A DNA stretch of 64,000 nt, from assembly GCA_012295275.1 (NCBI GenBank), contig CM022679.1, positions 20,026,342 through 20,090,341 on the forward strand, written 5' to 3'. The notes under the pieces are model-generated. The model saw nothing but the letters and a program-made list of their open reading frames with translations. It was not told where the DNA came from and ran no database searches. This document shows, in pieces, positions 60,773 through 64,000 of the stretch. The DNA is from Chrysomallon squamiferum. Its lineage: Eukaryota; Mollusca; Gastropoda; Neomphalida; Peltospiridae. Position 1 is the first letter of the stretch. Every line of letters starts with the position of its first letter. The translations under genes were made by a program, and so were the position numbers.

Positions 60773-63700
60773 TATCTAGTTTTTCAATCATGGTGTTTTA
60801 TTTTATTTGAATTCAGCTGTGAGAGAAAGAACTGAATTTTGTCATCCACAGATACTGTTATTACTATTACTTTAAAACAGATATACTTTTTAATTATCTA
60901 CATGTAAGCAAACACTGGTTAGGCAGGTATTGACTATGTGTCAGATATGCCTTGTCAGAATTTTCTTCTTTTTTTATTTGCAGATTTTGAGAGAAGGCTG
61001 CATAAATACATTATCCGAGGACATTTTTCAAACTGGGTTTAAAGATATTAGTCTAGTTTTCTGTTACATCTTTGCAATCATACAAATTGTCGATAGGACT
61101 CCTATTAAAATAACTTAAATAATGCCAATCAATTTACATGGTTTTCAGATTAATTTTAAAGGCCAATCCTTTATTGTTATGGAAGTGAAAAAAGATTTTC
61201 TCTTCCACAACCTGGCAACAAAAAAACAGCAAAGGCTTACTCTTTCAGAAATTAGCAAGCGATTAAGTGCAATTTTTCACAAAAGGGAAAGTAGACATTA
61301 TTCCAAAAATGTTTACATAGTAATTATGATGTAGTCTTGAGTAGGTCATTTGAAAAGCTAATGGCTTGATGGAAATGGATTGATGTTGCAAGACTTTAGT
61401 TCCTCAAATAAACACTAACACTGAAATGGAAACTGTCCTGTCAGAATAAACTTAGAAGGTAAATTTTTCCCAGTAACACTAAGAAACAGAATGCTGTGTA
61501 ATTATTCATGTTTCACTATATATTAACAATATGAATATATAAAATAGTGGATCAAACTGCAGGAATAAAAACAAAATAAGTAATAAGAGTAATTCAAGTT
61601 TAATACAATTAAGCATCCAGAAGTTAACAATAAAAACTCTGTTGCCACTACAAGCTAAAGAAACCAGTGCAGCAGTCCTAACACTTTAGATAGCCACATC
61701 TGCTGAATGTACTTCACATGTCCAGGCAATAAGATAAATATTTTGTCTACATCTAAAAACTACAGGATGCATAATATTCATTATTAAGTTATAAATACAT
61801 GGCTTTCCTATATGGCCACATAGGGTTAGAAAAACAAAAGAATTACTGGTATCCTTAAATAAATTGTGAATAATTACTTTTTATTATTATTATGATTATT
61901 AAATTTTTTTTTTTTTTTTTTTTTTTTTTAGTTATAAGTAACTTCCAGTCATTCTAAGGATATGTTAATTAGAAAACCAAAATAAAGCTTCTGACTACAG
62001 AATTAGAATACTGGTGAAAAAAAAAGAAAAAATATCTAGTTCAAAATCATTTCTTACACCTGAATCATGTGACTTGCTCTCAGCAGATGGACCACAAAAA
62101 TGGCTGCCACACCATAAAAAAAGCAAAGCAAAGATTATATAACAAACGAACACAAAAACCAACATATTTTACATAATTACATATTTTATCGAGTGGTGTT
62201 AACACACCAACACAATAATCAGCTTATGCTAAAATATTCTATTAGTAATTACTAACTACAATGTACAGACACTCATGTTGAGCTTGTATCAGATTTGTTT
62301 TTTTACTTAAACATCTCTATACCCATCCCTGCATGCAATTAAAAAAAAATAAAAAAAAATAAAATTATTATTTACTATCTCGATGAAAATTTGTTTTCCT
62401 TATTAATTTAATCCTGTAAAATGTTTCTAAATAAAATACTATTAATACTGTATTCTTCTTTTGATAGAAGGAAAAAAAATATTTCGTTTAAGTTAACTGA
62501 AACATTTTCTTCACAGATCAAAACAGATGTATAACAATTTTTAATTGGCAGACATTTTTTATCCTGTTAAACATGTCTTAACAACGCAAGCATAATTCAA
62601 TAAACATATAAAATATATGATATAAGCCCCTGAGATGTATCCATCAGTTGAAATTTTGAAGTGGACACCATAGTTTTACGAAGTTAAAAGGAATTACCCT
62701 TGTTTTGTCAACCTAAATTCTTTTATATGTTACATTAAAACTTTCATTATTATTATTAATAAAATTGCCACATTTCAAAGTTAATAAAGAACCAAATAAT
62801 TTTTTTCTTTCTATTTATTTCTTTTCAACAGCATTCCAATTTTATTATGGTGGCTAATGTAAATCCAGAAAATTCATGCAAATGAATATAAACTCTAAGT
62901 ACTATAATGAATTGCAGTAAATATAATAAAACTGTTAACAGTTAAAAAACACATTATTTCCTAGATATCTTACAAGTTTTTGTAATGAAAGGACATTTGA
63001 AATGAATTTAAGAAAGAGAAATGAACTCAAAACAAATACAAACAACCACCCCCAAGCAACAAATGAAGGTCATTATAAGTGATATCTTTTTCTAATTTTT
63101 TAATAATCAGTCTATAACTATTTCAGTTTTTCAATACCTTGCAATATTTTGCAATGAAAACATGTTAACCAGAACAAATATTACTTGAACATTAACAATC
63201 AATATTTCTACACTAGTATTAAATGGAAATAAAACACAGAAAAACAAGAAAAACATTCTAATACTCATTCCATACTTAAAGATTTTTAAAAATCTGAAAC
63301 CACCCATAATAAAATCTTTATTTTTACTTCAACTCTCTGCAAGTGTTGTTTCTCAGGCAATAACTGGTTACAGACATCAGATTTTATTATTATTATTATT
63401 TTAAAATCTAACGTATGAAAATGTAACATTTTAAGTCTTAACCTTGTTTTGTCAATTACATCTTCTGTAATTCTAGAATGAATAGTGGGTCAAAAATTCT
63501 GGCAGTAATAATCTGATGCTATGCAAATCCATGACAACTTGACATTTACTAACAGGCACTAAGAACTTAATTTTTTATTAACAGTGTATACAGTAAAATG
63601 TAATTCACAAATATTCTTTGAGAGAGAACAAGTTAGACTATGCATAATATTTCATCATTCCTGTCATTGAGTAAAATTTATAAGGTATATTTAATGGGTT

Positions 63701-64000
63701 AAAAGGCACTTTACTGTAAAATAATCTTTAATAGGAATATTCATCTAAATTGGTCAAGAAGACTCTTATTATCTGACAAAACCCCCCTCAAAAATGTTTT
63801 TAAAAATCAAAAAATTCCTTAACAAATCTACCTACAGATAATGTAATAACAACAATTTAACAGATATAAGAAAAAATTTAAATGTTAGTCAGGCTTAATT
63901 TACTGGAAGATAATTTATATATATAAAAAAAGAAATGTATTTTCCCCAAAACATTTGGTGTTTTAAGATGACAATAGAGTACATTAATTTATAAACATCT
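60773..64000. other. Intergenic to window end
   Basis: About 3.2 kb of AT-rich DNA. A 70-codon plus-strand frame (61122-61334) lacks support. A poly(T) tract sits at 61904-61929. I see no exon or conserved motif. Confidence 0.6.
61904..61929. repeat. Poly(T) tract
   Basis: Homopolymer of about 26 T. Confidence 0.9.

Noticed and set aside
61122-61334. 70-codon plus-strand frame rich in Lys, Arg and Ser
   Set aside because: It lies downstream of a good poly(A) signal, has no splice or start support, AT-rich codons and no recognisable motif.

Overview
The window is AT-rich (roughly 70% or more by eye) animal nuclear DNA. It has short exons with GT-AG splice sites, introns from about 75 bp to several kb, polyadenylation signals and many (AT)n, (GA)n, (AAAT)n and (ATA)n microsatellites. 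Protein content (a TspanC8 tetraspanin, animal-type mitochondrial glutamate dehydrogenase, MRPL1, the CCR4 subunit CNOT6) and style suggest an invertebrate metazoan, most likely a lophotrochozoan such as a mollusc. The phylum is an inference.

Layout. 1-1324 (minus): first coding exon of an unrecognised acidic, Ser-rich protein running off the left edge. About 1.7-14.3 kb: no exon I can recognise. 14.36-18.11 kb (minus): start codon and leucine-rich repeats of CNOT6/CCR4; its nuclease domain was not found. 20.64-24.76 kb (plus): complete MRPL1 in nine exons, divergent from CNOT6 across a short shared promoter. 26.97-39.10 kb (minus): complete mitochondrial glutamate dehydrogenase, tail to tail with MRPL1, followed upstream by a promoter with a perfect CRE and a CCAAT box. 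45.25-56.08 kb (minus): complete eight-exon TspanC8 tetraspanin. 57.3-59.0 kb (minus): an orphan splice-bounded exon and a small membrane-peptide ORF. 59.60-60.49 kb (plus): complete two-exon gene for a 159-residue multi-pass membrane protein I do not recognise. The rest is AT-rich intergenic DNA.

Main discovery candidate: the glutamate dehydrogenase gene has two tandem versions of one 87-nt phase-1 exon, separated by only 75 bp. Both encode the segment with the catalytic aspartate, and they differ at five residues and strikingly in CpG content. This looks like a mutually exclusive exon pair giving two enzyme isoforms. Other points: a GC-AG intron after tetraspanin exon 1, a frame-preserving cassette exon in CNOT6, a possible poison exon and a small inverted-repeat transposon in glutamate dehydrogenase introns, and several decayed tandem repeats.

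These look like housekeeping and cell-surface genes, with no operon-like logic. MRPL1 and glutamate dehydrogenase are mitochondrial; the tetraspanin probably escorts ADAM10; CNOT6 belongs to the CCR4-NOT deadenylase. All gene models were assembled by hand from splice consensus and conserved protein sequence.
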